Of a DNA stretch of 64,000 nt, positions 36,001-45,038 are shown in pieces. Location: contig NZ_JAKRNJ010000004.1 in the NCBI RefSeq assembly GCF_022346925.1, forward strand, positions 124,001 to 188,000, written 5' to 3'. Under the pieces are notes generated by a model that saw nothing but the letters and a program-made list of their open reading frames with translations, made no database searches and had not been told where the DNA came from. The position numbers and the translations under genes were made by a program. This DNA comes from Microvirga sp. ACRRW. GTDB taxonomy: Bacteria > Pseudomonadota > Alphaproteobacteria > Rhizobiales > Beijerinckiaceae. How positions within the stretch are numbered: position 1 is the first letter of the stretch; each line of letters opens with the position of its first letter.

Positions 36001-38029
36001 CGTCGTTGATCGACGCGGTCAGCACCCGCGTGCCAAGATCGTTCAGAGCCGGGGTGTAGGTGATATTGCTCGCCGCGATGAAGGCATTGATGTTGGCAAT
36101 CGTGCCCGTCAGGGTCAGGGCCAAGGAGGTGCCGCCGATGACCACCCCCGCACCGCTCGCTGCCGTGAGCGTGCCTGCCGGCACGCTGAACGTCACCGTT
36201 ACATTACCTGATCCGGCATCGGTGTCGGAGAAGCTTATCCCCGTCAAAGCCGTGGCTGTGTTCTCCTGCATCGGGACTGCGTCGGACGGCACAGTGACAA
36301 CGGGAGCATCGTTCACAGAAGCGATATTCAGGTTGACCCATTTGGTGTCCACCCGCTGCCCGCCCGTGCCCGTGTTGCCGCCATCGTTGATCGAAACGGT
36401 CAGCACTCGCGTGCCGGTGTCATTGGCAGCAGAGGTATAAATGACCTTACCGGCGGCAATGAAGGCGTTGATGTCGGCAATCGTGCCCCTCAGCAGCAAC
36501 TCCGCCGGAGTTCCGTAAACCGCCACGCCGGCGCCACCGACAGCCGACAGCGCGCCGACCGGCACCATGAGAGTGACCAGGACCGCGCCAGAACCGGCGT
36601 CGACGTCGGAGAAGCTCATACCCGTCAGGGCAATCGGCGCATCCTCCGTAAGTGCAATGTTGTTGGATGCTACGGTGACGACTGGAGTATCATTGACCGG
36701 CGTCACCGTGACCGAGATGCTGCCGTCAGCTGGGCCTGCGTTGGCGGCATCCCTGATGCGGGTCGTGATCGTGAAGTTCTGGTCGTTGTTGGCCGACGGC
36801 GTCAACTGAACGGCGGCCAGAGCCTGATTCACATTGACAACCGAACCGGTGACCGACCACACGCCGGTTGTAGCGTCATAGACCGATGTTGCGGCGCCGT
36901 AGGTCCCAACGGAAAGCGTTCCTGCGGCAGGATTGCTCAGCGTCAGGGTGGCCGTGATGATTTCGCCCTGTCCATCCGGATCGGTCACGACGATGCCGTC
37001 GAGGTTGATTGCACCCCCTCCCTCGGTCACGGACTTGCTCTGCGTCAAGTTCGTGGCGCTCGGCTTATCGTTCCCGGGCGTGATCGTGATGGCAGAGGTC
37101 GTCCGTCCGGTTGCGCCTTCCGCGTCCGTCACCGAGATGGTGATGGTGCGCGTTACCGTGCTGGGTGCGTCGCTGCCATTGCTGTAGAGCATGGCCCGCA
37201 ACACGTCCTGATAAACGGCTGCGGACGCGGTACCCGAGATGGTGTATGTTCTCGTCGTCTCGTTATAGCTGCCCGTCAGGCCGAAAGACGACAGCTGATG
37301 GCCCATGTTCAAGGCAGGGCTGTACAGAATGGCTTCATCGGAGCCGTCAGGAGTGGCAGACAGCACAAGGGTCATGCCGGTGATGGTGTCATCATCCGTT
37401 ATGGTTGCAGTGCTGCTCGTAATGCTGACGGCGGCGCTGGGACCATTGCTGCCCTCAGTGAAGTGAGCCAGATTTGCTGCCCCCGCTACAGCGCCGTTGG
37501 CATCCACCACAGGGATCGGGTTGGGGGGTGGTGCGGCTTTAATGTCTCCGATAGTCATCTCGAACATGTCGAGGCCATCGGTTCTCATGAGACCATCCCT
37601 AGAGAAGATCTTTACGGTGAAGGATGTGATGTCGTTGAACAGTTCCTCATCGACGTCGATCGTCTCCTTTTGTGCGGAGGCCGTGGCGGTGTGGAACCAG
37701 GCGGTCGAAATGATGCCGGAAGATGAGGACGAGGTAATCTGGATCGCATATGATCCGTAAAGAGGGCCGACAACGAAGCTGTCGAGATCGAACGTGAGGA
37801 CATCAATGCCGTCCGCCGTCCAGGTGATGGTGCCGAATACCTCCGGCTGCCCCTCGTAAGTCCCCGAGTGGTAGCCATCGATATAAATGGAGTTTCCATT
37901 CGGATTGGAGTTATCACTGGAGCCGGTGATGGAAGAGTCAGACGTGATCGTGAACCCATCAATAGTGTTGGTGCCACTGTTGTTCAGATAGTAGGTCGCA
38001 CCGAATTTATGGGTGATCGGGTTGATCAT
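33035..38029 (-). CDS. giant cadherin/VCBS-like and RTX calcium-binding surface protein
   Basis: The 1664-residue protein has no N-terminal signal. Residues about 1-170 are a beta-rich head. Then follow Ig/cadherin-like modules of about 120 residues with the repeated phrases ALTGISFSDTDAGSG, TGTIANINAFIAA and RVLTVSINDGGN (four close copies and one diverged). A VCBS-like module comes next (about 1165-1290). About 13 RTX nonapeptides (GGAGNDxLxG) lie around residues 1430-1550. The C-terminal cap contains a Ca-loop-like DVDGDGKANFEIR. RTX proteins without signal peptides use type I secretion, and calcium folds them outside. It is likely an adhesin or S-layer-type protein. No type I exporter is in the window. 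Confidence 0.88.
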   Translation of the reverse strand: MINPITHKFGATYYLNNSGTNTIDGFTITSDSSITGSSDNSNPNGNSIYIDGYHSGTYEGQPEVFGTITWTADGIDVLTFDLDSFVVGPLYGSYAIQITSSSSSGIISTAWFHTATASAQKETIDVDEELFNDITSFTVKIFSRDGLMRTDGLDMFEMTIGDIKAAPPPNPIPVVDANGAVAGAANLAHFTEGSNGPSAAVSITSSTATITDDDTITGMTLVLSATPDGSDEAILYSPALNMGHQLSSFGLTGSYNETTRTYTISGTASAAVYQDVLRAMLYSNGSDAPSTVTRTITISVTDAEGATGRTTSAITITPGNDKPSATNLTQSKSVTEGGGAINLDGIVVTDPDGQGEIITATLTLSNPAAGTLSVGTYGAATSVYDATTGVWSVTGSVVNVNQALAAVQLTPSANNDQNFTITTRIRDAANAGPADGSISVTVTPVNDTPVVTVASNNIALTEDAPIALTGMSFSDVDAGSGAVLVTLMVPVGALSAVGGAGVAVYGTPAELLLRGTIADINAFIAAGKVIYTSAANDTGTRVLTVSINDGGNTGTGGQRVDTKWVNLNIASVNDAPVVTVPSDAVPMQENTATALTGISFSDTDAGSGNVTVTFSVPAGTLTAASGAGVVIGGTSLALTLTGTIANINAFIAASNITYTPALNDLGTRVLTASINDGGNAGAGGSLTDTKTFSLTIVAANAAPVVTVPSAGIQVTEDMTTTLAGISFSDTDAGSGNVTVTLSVPAGMIAASAAAGVTVGGTSIARTLTGTIADINAFIAAGNVTYTPVANENGVRVLTVTINDLGNNGMGGPKTDTKTVNLTVSGVNDAPTIISGADYGLPGMNEDAASIGVTVSSILAGAGYGDVDAGALSGVAVTGASGNGTWEYSTDGLSWTSFGAVSNSSALLLTSATQVRYVADGNNGETPVFTFRAWDRTSGAASSNNVLSKADTTTNGGTTAFSSQTATVSIAVASINDAPVATVVGSIPVVEDTATALTGISFTDVDAGSASVTVTLSVQAGTLMAMSSGGVVVGGTNTALTLIGTIANINAFIAASHVIYTPAADDTGAQVLTVSINDGGNTGGGHALSHTTTVNLNVAAVNDVATFTGTDWGAVAENGTQMATGVLVVADLDTGEAGFRAQSDVRGTYGTFSFDAVHGIWTYVLDSGAAATKALRSGEVKTETFTVKAIDGTVKTVSVQVSGYGELIDGVEVTTETIIYPDGSSGRILTIPVVTSDRANTDGGASVADIPLVTSGGRNVLTAQVPVGFGLQVSGPSAPRSTGDSLADLIREIQSRTATDSVDQDQITGGGSDFLGGLAPDVPMLVQTITPSILSGTSPTQPLGITGDSSSGVVTALIIDTSSSGGAAHLLLNNVDFAAIVGSATITGGAGSQTVFADSASQHIVLGADDDTIHGGGGNDYVGSLGGNDHLYGDDGNDTVSGGIGNDRLWGGNGHDRLLGGSGNDRLDGGNGHDTLEGGAGADRLTGGAGSDRVYGGAGNDYLDGGSGTDFLWGGAGNDRLYGGAGNDVLRGEAGNDWIVGGLGRDKLWGGAGSDTFAFHSIQESRVGSQRDVIYDFQSGIDRIDLRKIDADMTQKGNQSFIWVGAEVPFLAPHEATGFLSAGFTGRAGELQYTNGILMGDVDGDGKANFEIRIVGFFASSDVLL

Positions 38030-38947
38030 GACGTGCTTCTCTTCATGAAGGATATGGGTCGGCTGGAGCGCCTGCCGGGCGCTCGATGGATATTCGGATT
38101 TTTAGGAGGTGCCTGCCGAACACCATGACGATTGGCAGATTCAGCGGCAGGGCGGCAGCTTTCCGAAGGCCTTCCCATGGCGGGAGCACGGAAGAGCAAT
38201 GCTCCGATTGTCACCCAGCTCAGTGCCGCTTGAATGGACGAAGCCGCTCGCACGAGATTCCGACCGGGACGCCGCCCTGATCTGACTATGGTGCCGGAGC
38301 TATGATCTCAGCGATCTTGTCGAGCAAGAAACAGGGAACTCCGCCCCAGAAGATACTCGCCGTCATGGCTGCCCCCATTTGTGCCGCTCCTGACACCTTC
38401 AATGGACACGTGAGGCTTATGCTCAGTGCGGTCAGAGCTTTGGAGGGCATGGTCAGCATGCGCATTACGTAACGTCAAGGCATGTCGTCCCATCTGCCAG
38501 GACACCCTTCCTTGAGTTAGCTGAAAGCAACCGACATCCCAGAAGCGGGATTAACCTTGAAATTCATAGCCATAAGCCTCGTCGGCAAGCCAATTTAGTC
38601 TTGAGGACTGGCTGTGCCCAAGGCAATTCCAGGACAGGATGTCGCAATTTTGCCACGATTTCGAATGGGCTCGCCTGCATTTGCGGCAACTTCATAACTA
38701 GCTCTTCGGTCGGCAAGACATGTCATTTTTAGCTTAAGGGTTCGCTGTCAGGCCGTTCGTCACATGCAACCCGCATTGCTATAGGCATCAGGAATCTATC
38801 CACCCCCCAAGACTCTGAAGCGATGCAGAGAATCAAATAATACCCAACATTTATAGCGGCTTAGACATGTCACGAGGCGGTTTGTGCGGCTCCTTACCCG
38901 CTCTCCATTGCAAGCCGTACTATGCGGTCATTTGTCATATATAAAAC
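38030..38947. other. 918-base intergenic stretch, no gene seen
   Basis: The stretch separates the divergent RTX and aconitase genes. The only open frames (such as 38308-38505 minus) have no family resemblance. I see no tRNA, repeat or transposon end. Base composition falls toward the aconitase end, where the AT-rich promoter region and dyad at 38951-38971 begin. It probably holds the promoters of both large genes. Confidence 0.5.
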
Positions 38948-38950
38948 ATG

Positions 38951-38971
38951 AAATGCAAAATATTTGCATTT
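38951..38971 (+). promoter_or_regulatory. perfect AT-rich dyad before aconitase, putative GntR operator
   Basis: The dyad aaatgcaaa-ata-tttgcattt has perfect 9-base arms around a 3-base centre. It lies 28 bases before the chosen aconitase start and just after a TATATAAAA stretch (38938-38946) that may be the -10. Its placement fits a repressor site, and the GntR regulator encoded by the third gene of the same run is the obvious candidate. Confidence 0.55.
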
Positions 38972-38998
38972 AATATATTTATTATGCAATATTGGACT

Positions 38999-41710
38999 AT
39001 GACCCATGAAGCGGATGATACGTGCGCCCAGCCGGTTGATGCCATCACTATCGATGGATTGCTGTATCTGATCGCCGATCTTCCTAAGGCTGCCGGAGCC
39101 AGCCTTGAGCGGTTGCCGCATATCCTGCGGGTCATGCTCGAAAACGTCCTACGCAATGCGGAGGACGATGCTCCCAGAGCCAAAGCCGCGATTCTGAACT
39201 GGTTGAACAGGGGCAGTAGCGAGGAAGAAATCCCCTTCCTGCCCGGCCGCGTTCTGATGCATGACACCACCTGCGGGCCGGCTCTGGTCGATATTGCCGG
39301 AATGCGCGCGTCGCTTGCGGAAGCGGGGCACGATCCGAGCTTGCTCAATCCCGTCCTGCCCGTCGATGTCTCGACGGATCACTCCCTGGGGGTCGACGTC
39401 TTCGGCACGCGCGACGCGCTTTTGCGAAACATGGAGCGCGAGTTCGAGCGCAACTCTGAGCGCTACCGCTTCATGAAATGGGCCACGCGCACGCTGAATG
39501 GCGTCCGCGTTCACCCGCCCGGCACCGGCATCATGCACACGCTCAATCTCGAGCGCTTGGCAACTATCGTGACAACTGCTGAGCACGATGGCGTGTCGTG
39601 GGCCGTGCCCGATACGTTGATTGGCACAGACAGCCACACGCCGATGATCAACGGCATCGGCGTGCTCGGCTGGGGCGTCGGAGGTCTTGAGGCGGAGAGC
39701 GTTTTCTTCGGCATGCCCGTGATGATCCGCGTTCCGGACATTATCGGCGTGCGCCTGACAGGTCGCTTGAAGCAGGGCGTGCTCGCGACCGATCTTGCTT
39801 TGACGATCACGGAGCGTCTGAGGCGCATTGATCTGGCAGATCGCTTCGTTGAGTTCTATGGCGAGGGAGTTTCGACGCTCTCCGCAGGCGACCGCGCCGT
39901 CATCGCCAACATGACCCCGGAATTCGGTGCCAATTCCGGCTTCTTTCCCATCGACGATCAGACTTTGCGCTACTTGCGCGAAACGGGCCGCTCTGTGGAG
40001 CACGTCCGCCTCGTCGAGCAATATGCCAAGCGGCAGGGCCTCTGGTTCGACCCGGAAGCATCGCCGCGTTTTACAGACACGATTGAAATCAATCTCGATG
40101 AAGTCGAGGTCAGCCTCGCAGGACCGCGCCGCCCGCAGGATCGCATTCCAGCAGGTGCAACAATCGAAGCGCTCGCATCTATGCTTACGGACCGTCCGGC
40201 TAGCCCTGGAGAGCCTGCTCATGGCGCGGTCGCCATCGCGGCGATTACGAGCTGCACCAATACGTCAGACCCAAGATTGCTGATCGCCGCAGGCCTCGTT
40301 GCCCGCAAGGCGCGCAGCTTCGGTCTCAGGCCACCTGCATGGGTGAAGACATCGCTGGCGCCGGGATCGCCGACCGCCGAGCGTTACTTAAGCCGCGCTG
40401 GATTGCTGGACGATCTGGAAGCGGTGGGCTTCGGCATCGTCGGCTATGGCTGCACCACCTGCATCGGCAATTCAGGTCCGCTTCCCGCCGTCATCGAGCA
40501 GGCGATGCATGAGCGCGGCATCGTTCCCGTCGCCGTTCTCTCCGGCAACCGCAACTTTCCAGGCCGCGTTCATCCGCAACTGGAGGCAGGCTTCCTCGCC
40601 TCGCCTCCGCTCGTCGTTGCCTTCGCGCTCGCGGGCGATGTGAATCGCAATATCCTCGTCGATCCGATCGGCCGCGCAGCTTCGGGCGAAGAGATCACGC
40701 TCGCGGATCTCTGGCCGAGCGGCGATGAGATCGATGCTGCACTTGGACTGGCGATAAATGCCGGTGATTACGAGACTGCTTACGCGAAGGCGGAGGCGAG
40801 CGAGACATGGCGCGCGCTGGACGCGCCCGCCACCACTCTCTTCCCCTGGGATGAGGACTCGACCTATATCCGCCGTCCGCCATTCGCGGGGTTCGGCAAG
40901 GGCACGCTTCTTGGTTCCTACGCGGCGCATCCGCTGCTCGTGCTCGGCGACGACATCACCACCGATCATATCTCGCCAGCCGGACAAATTCCGCAAACGG
41001 GCGAGACAGCGGAACATCTCGTCGAACGCGGCGACAATCGCCGCGATCTGAATGTCTTTGCGTCCCGGCGCGGCAATTGGGAGGCGATGGTTCGCGGTCT
41101 CTTCACCAACAAGTCGGTGCGCAATCTGCTCGACCCGCAGATCGCTCCGGGCTTCACGATTCATGTGGGATCGGGTGAACACTTGCCGCTGTTCCGCGCC
41201 GCAGAGCGTTACGCGCAGGAAGGCGCCTCCGTCGTCATCGTGGCGGGCGAGCGCTATGGCATGGGCTCATCCCGAGATTGGGCCGCCAAGGGCGTGGCGC
41301 TTCTCGGCGCACGTGCGGTGCTGGCTTCGAGCTTCGAGCGCATCCATCGCTCGAACCTGATCGGCATGGGCATTCTGCCCCTGCGACTTCCCGGAGATCG
41401 CCATCCCGACACACTGCAGCTGCGTCCCGGCGATCAGATCTTCATCGAAGCCGATCCCCATCGAATCAGCCCACGGTGTCCGGTCTCCGTCACGATCCAT
41501 CGTGCATCGGGCGCAACCGAGACATTCGCCGCTACCGCCGCCATCGAAACGGGCCTTGAGGTCGAGATCCTGATGAGCGGCGGCATCATTCCCCTCATCC
41601 TGCAACGCGTCACCAACGCGGAGGCCACAAGCCGCGAGACGTTTGCACTGGAATTCACCGGAAACGGTGAAAGCACACGGCGGGAGTCCTCGCCGGGCAA
41701 CAGGCGCTGA
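38999..41710 (+). CDS. acnA: aconitate hydratase (AcnA/IRP1 type)
   Basis: The protein has about 903 residues, normal for AcnA. The start is ATG 38999; an ATG at 38948 is in frame but begins just before the promoter dyad. Three cluster cysteines are present: one in AITSCTNTSDP and two in GYGCTTCIGNSGP. Other family blocks are LIGTDSHTPMINGIGVLGWGVGG and RYGMGSSRDWAAKG. It interconverts citrate and isocitrate, or a related tricarboxylic acid. The neighbours (a TctC-type binding protein and a GntR regulator) suggest an inducible copy for tricarboxylate use rather than the housekeeping TCA gene. A 2-methylisocitrate activity is possible. Confidence 0.9.
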   Translation: MTHEADDTCAQPVDAITIDGLLYLIADLPKAAGASLERLPHILRVMLENVLRNAEDDAPRAKAAILNWLNRGSSEEEIPFLPGRVLMHDTTCGPALVDIAGMRASLAEAGHDPSLLNPVLPVDVSTDHSLGVDVFGTRDALLRNMEREFERNSERYRFMKWATRTLNGVRVHPPGTGIMHTLNLERLATIVTTAEHDGVSWAVPDTLIGTDSHTPMINGIGVLGWGVGGLEAESVFFGMPVMIRVPDIIGVRLTGRLKQGVLATDLALTITERLRRIDLADRFVEFYGEGVSTLSAGDRAVIANMTPEFGANSGFFPIDDQTLRYLRETGRSVEHVRLVEQYAKRQGLWFDPEASPRFTDTIEINLDEVEVSLAGPRRPQDRIPAGATIEALASMLTDRPASPGEPAHGAVAIAAITSCTNTSDPRLLIAAGLVARKARSFGLRPPAWVKTSLAPGSPTAERYLSRAGLLDDLEAVGFGIVGYGCTTCIGNSGPLPAVIEQAMHERGIVPVAVLSGNRNFPGRVHPQLEAGFLASPPLVVAFALAGDVNRNILVDPIGRAASGEEITLADLWPSGDEIDAALGLAINAGDYETAYAKAEASETWRALDAPATTLFPWDEDSTYIRRPPFAGFGKGTLLGSYAAHPLLVLGDDITTDHISPAGQIPQTGETAEHLVERGDNRRDLNVFASRRGNWEAMVRGLFTNKSVRNLLDPQIAPGFTIHVGSGEHLPLFRAAERYAQEGASVVIVAGERYGMGSSRDWAAKGVALLGARAVLASSFERIHRSNLIGMGILPLRLPGDRHPDTLQLRPGDQIFIEADPHRISPRCPVSVTIHRASGATETFAATAAIETGLEVEILMSGGIIPLILQRVTNAEATSRETFALEFTGNGESTRRESSPGNRR

Positions 41711-41766
41711 AGCGGCAACGTCCGCTTCGCGTTCACCATCTCACGCAACCTTAAAGGGAGGAAATC

Positions 41767-42732
41767 GTGAGCCACCTTACCAAGACAATCCGCGGCGTTG
41801 CCGTTGCCGCTCTGACGCTCGTCGCCTCTTCGGCTTTCGCGCAGCAGGAACTCAAGATCATGGCCCCGGCAGGCCCTGGCGGCGGCTGGGATTCGGCGGC
41901 CCGCTCCATTCAGCAAGTGCTCACGCAAACCGGTCTCGCGAAGAGCGTGCAGGTGACCAATGTCACGGGCGCCGGCGGCACCGTCGGCCTCGCGCAATTC
42001 GTCAATCAGGCAAAGGGTGATCCGAACCAACTCATGGTCAACGGCATCACCATGGTGGGCGCAATCCTCACCAACAAGTCGCCGGTCACCCTGGATCAGG
42101 CGACGCCCATTGCGCGTCTCACCGGCGATCCGCTCGTGATCGTGGTTCCTGCCAACTCACCCATCAAATCGGTGAAGGAACTGGCCGACGCCGTGAAGGC
42201 TGACCCGGCAAAAGTCACCTGGGCCGGTGGCTCCGCAGGCGGCGCCGACCATATCCTCGCAGCCCTCTTCGCGAAAGCCGCCGGCTCCGATCCGGCGAAG
42301 GTCAACTACATCGCATTCTCCGGTGGGGGAGAGGCGCTTGCAGCCATGCTCGGCGGTCGCGTGACGGCGGGCATTTCCGGTTACGGCGAGTTCGAAAGCC
42401 AGATCAAGGCCGGAAAGCTCCGTGCGCTCGCGATCTCATCCGGCAAGCGTCTGGCGAATGCGGATGTTCCCACCCTCAAAGAGCAAGGCATGGATGTCGA
42501 AGTGGTGAACTGGCGCGCCATCATGGCGCCCCCCGGCATCACGGCTGACCAGAAAAAGGCGATCACCGACATCATGGACAAGCTGGTCAAGTCCAAGGAA
42601 TGGGCCGAGATCCTGAAGCAGCGGGGTTGGGAAGACTTCTATCTCGCCGGCGACCCCTTCACCGCCTTCCTCAAGGAAGAGCAGGTCCGCGTCGGGGACG
42701 TGCTGCGATCGGTCGGCCTCGTGAAGTCCTGA
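41767..42732 (+). CDS. tctC: tripartite tricarboxylate transporter substrate-binding protein (TctC/BugE family)
   Basis: The 321-residue protein has a signal peptide ending at SSAFA. Family blocks are KIMAPAGPGGGWDSAARSIQ, PITLDQ-like ARLTGDPLVIVVPANSPIKS and WRAIMAPPGITADQK. It starts at GTG 41767 with AGGGAGG eight bases upstream. TctC proteins bind citrate-like acids in the periplasm for TctAB. No tctA or tctB lies in the window, so it is an orphan receptor, as is common for the Bug family. It is 56 bases behind aconitase and probably in the same operon. Confidence 0.88.
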   Translation: MSHLTKTIRGVAVAALTLVASSAFAQQELKIMAPAGPGGGWDSAARSIQQVLTQTGLAKSVQVTNVTGAGGTVGLAQFVNQAKGDPNQLMVNGITMVGAILTNKSPVTLDQATPIARLTGDPLVIVVPANSPIKSVKELADAVKADPAKVTWAGGSAGGADHILAALFAKAAGSDPAKVNYIAFSGGGEALAAMLGGRVTAGISGYGEFESQIKAGKLRALAISSGKRLANADVPTLKEQGMDVEVVNWRAIMAPPGITADQKKAITDIMDKLVKSKEWAEILKQRGWEDFYLAGDPFTAFLKEEQVRVGDVLRSVGLVKS

Positions 42733-42858
42733 TGGCATTCGGCTGGGAGGTTGGCGGCGATCTCCCAGCCGGTTCCTGCGAAATTCAAACTGCGTGCTAT
42801 ACCTGACGGGAATCGCATCGATAACGAGTGCGTTTCCTAGGGAGAGGTCAGGTTTTCG

Positions 42859-43782
42859 ATGAGTGTCCCTGTCAGCGAACGTGCATCCGGCAGCAAACGG
42901 GAAATGACCGAAGGGCTTGCTGCGCAGATCCTGGAACATATTCGCGGATCGAGATTAGATGTCGGAGCACACATCACGGCTCAGGAACTGGCCGAACGCT
43001 TCAGCGTCTCCCGCTTCCCTGTTGGCCAGGCCCTGCAATTGCTCGCCACCAAAGGCGTCCTGACCCATGAACGCAACCGCGGCTACTTCGTGGCGGAAGC
43101 CAAGGATGCATCACCGGCGGCCCTCGGCCTCGTTGCGAGAGACGACACCTCGGAAATCTATTTCAGAATCGCCGAGGATCATCTTCACGACCGCCTGCCC
43201 GATCCTGCCTCCGAAGCCTATCTCAAGGAGGCCTATGGGGTCACCAAGGCCCAATTGAACGCCGTCCTGAGCCGCATCGCCCAGGAAGGCTGGGCCGAGC
43301 GCCGCCAGGGCTATGGCTGGTCCTTCTCGCCCATGCTCACTACACCGGAAAGTCTGGAGCAAACCTATCGCGTCCGGTTAGCTCTCGAACCCGCCGCGCT
43401 GCTGGAACCAACCTACCACCTCGATCTCGAGACAGCCGCGCGATGCCGCGAGGCGGAACTACGTCTTCTGGCAGGAGCCATCGAAACGGACAGCGCAGAT
43501 GCGCTTCACGAGCGCGGCGTGCGGTTCCACGAGGCCATCATCGGTGCATCCGGCAACCCGTTCTTCCTTGAAGCTGTTCGACGCATCAACCGCGTTCGCC
43601 GCTTGTTGTCATACCGCTCGATGATCGACCGCAAGCGCTATCGCCAGCAATGCGAAGAGCATCTCCAGATTCTGGACCTGTTGGAACGCGGGAAGAACGA
43701 GAAGGCTTCGCAGGCACTGCGCAGTCACCTGGAGCACACGATCGAGAATCTTCAGGAGATCAGGCCGATCCTAGAGCGGTGA
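42859..43782 (+). CDS. GntR-family regulator with two winged helices and FCD domain
   Basis: The protein has 307 residues, longer than the usual 230-250. The first wHTH is at about 16-80 (TAQELAERFSVSRFPVGQAL). A second wHTH-like segment lies at about 95-160 (SEAYLKEAYGVTKAQLNAVL, GWAERRQGYGWSF). The C-terminal all-helical FCD ligand domain has RLALEPAALLEP and the metal-site HEAIIGASGNPFF and EEHLQILDLLERG. It likely senses an organic acid and controls the acnA-tctC run through the dyad at 38951. Convergent with the YeiH gene. Confidence 0.87.
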   Translation: MSVPVSERASGSKREMTEGLAAQILEHIRGSRLDVGAHITAQELAERFSVSRFPVGQALQLLATKGVLTHERNRGYFVAEAKDASPAALGLVARDDTSEIYFRIAEDHLHDRLPDPASEAYLKEAYGVTKAQLNAVLSRIAQEGWAERRQGYGWSFSPMLTTPESLEQTYRVRLALEPAALLEPTYHLDLETAARCREAELRLLAGAIETDSADALHERGVRFHEAIIGASGNPFFLEAVRRINRVRRLLSYRSMIDRKRYRQQCEEHLQILDLLERGKNEKASQALRSHLEHTIENLQEIRPILER

Positions 43783-43803
43783 GGCTGTAGTGCTTCTATG
43801 GTG

Positions 43804-43825
43804 GAACGCCCGTTACAGAGCGTTC
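43804..43825. terminator. small inverted repeat between convergent genes
   Basis: GAACGC and GCGTTC form a 6-base perfect stem with a 10-base loop between the gntR stop (43782) and the yeiH stop (43830). Position suits a bidirectional terminator, but there is no T-run, so the call is weak. Confidence 0.35.
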
Positions 43826-43829
43826 TTGC

Positions 43830-44840
43830 CTATGCCAATCCAAGCAGCCAGATCAGGCTCAGGCTGATGAAAACCAGCACGAGAAGAGAAAGTGTGACTG
43901 CGAGCGTCACACGTCCGCCGACGCGCCCGAGCACCTTCAGATCGACACCCAAGCCCAGAGCCGCCATGGAGATGACGGTCAACATGGTGGCCGTCGGAAG
44001 AATCGCATGCAGGATGGTTTCTGGAATAACGCCAAAGGACCGCAGCGCTGCCAGGCCTAAGAAGCCGACGATGAACCAGGGCACGAGCTTCTTCAGGGAA
44101 AAGCTCGCCTTGGAGGCAGACGATTCACGCCCGGCCAGAATCGACAACACGATGACGACGGGGCCGAGCATCAGCACACGCACGAGCTTGACGAGGGTGC
44201 CGATTTGCGTGCTGACGAGGCCTAAAGGCACCGTCGCCGCCAAAACCTGCGGCACCGCATAAACTGTAAGCCCTGCAAGTACACCATATTGAGTGAGCGA
44301 GAGATCGAGCAACGGCACCAGGAGCGGCAGGGTGAGCACGACGATCACGCCGAGAATGGCTGTGAATGCGATGGAGGACGCCACATCCTCGGGTTTCGCA
44401 CCGATCACGGGTGCGACCGCAGCAATGGCTGAGTTACCGCAGATCGAGTTGCCGCAGGCAACAAGGATCGCCATGCGTTTCGGCAGACCCAGCAATCGAC
44501 AAAGGCCGTAGCTTGCACCGATTGTGACGGCCACGACGACGGCAATGCCGACGATCAGACCGAGGCCTGCCTGCATCACGGACTGGAAGCTGATGGAAGC
44601 GCCCAAAAGCACGACAGCAATCTCGAGAAGGGTTTTGGCGGAAAATCCGATGCCCGGCACCCAGCGGGGGCTAGGTGTCCATGCCGTCCGCACAATCGTC
44701 CCAAGCAGGATGGCAATGACCAGGGCCTCTAGCCAGGGGCGCCCAGTCCAATGCTCCTCCATCGTCTGGAGTCCCATGGCGATGCCTGAGATCGCCGTGC
44801 AGAGGACTAATCCGGGAAGAACGCGGGTCCAGTTATTCAT
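43830..44840 (-). CDS. YeiH/UPF0324 family putative sulfate (anion) exporter
   Basis: The protein has 336 residues from ATG 44840 (MNNWTRVLPGLVLC); the longer frame to 44924 adds a non-conserved head. It has about ten hydrophobic segments. Family blocks are LVACGNSICGNSAIAAVAPVIGA and YAVPQVLAATVPLG. Relatives are called putative sulfate exporters, and some accompany sulfonate or cysteate breakdown. There are no sulfur genes nearby, so the anion is unknown. Confidence 0.85.
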   Translation of the reverse strand: MNNWTRVLPGLVLCTAISGIAMGLQTMEEHWTGRPWLEALVIAILLGTIVRTAWTPSPRWVPGIGFSAKTLLEIAVVLLGASISFQSVMQAGLGLIVGIAVVVAVTIGASYGLCRLLGLPKRMAILVACGNSICGNSAIAAVAPVIGAKPEDVASSIAFTAILGVIVVLTLPLLVPLLDLSLTQYGVLAGLTVYAVPQVLAATVPLGLVSTQIGTLVKLVRVLMLGPVVIVLSILAGRESSASKASFSLKKLVPWFIVGFLGLAALRSFGVIPETILHAILPTATMLTVISMAALGLGVDLKVLGRVGGRVTLAVTLSLLVLVFISLSLIWLLGLA

Positions 44841-45038
44841 CGACACTTCACGCATCTTACGCCACGGGCCAGAGGTGGGTTGCTGCGAACAGCACCAGAG
44901 CAAACTGGGGCTTAGCCGAAGCAAAAGGAATGATAACCCAAGGAAGCTGCCGGGGTATCGGCTTCTCTTGCGGATGCCCGATACCAGATGTGTCTTGCTG
45001 GCTCAATGATCTGTGCGCCGCAATCCTGCCTCACATGC

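Noticed and set aside
38308-38505. 65-codon minus-strand frame in the RTX-aconitase gap
   Set aside because: No ribosome site, no family resemblance, and a composition like antisense noise.
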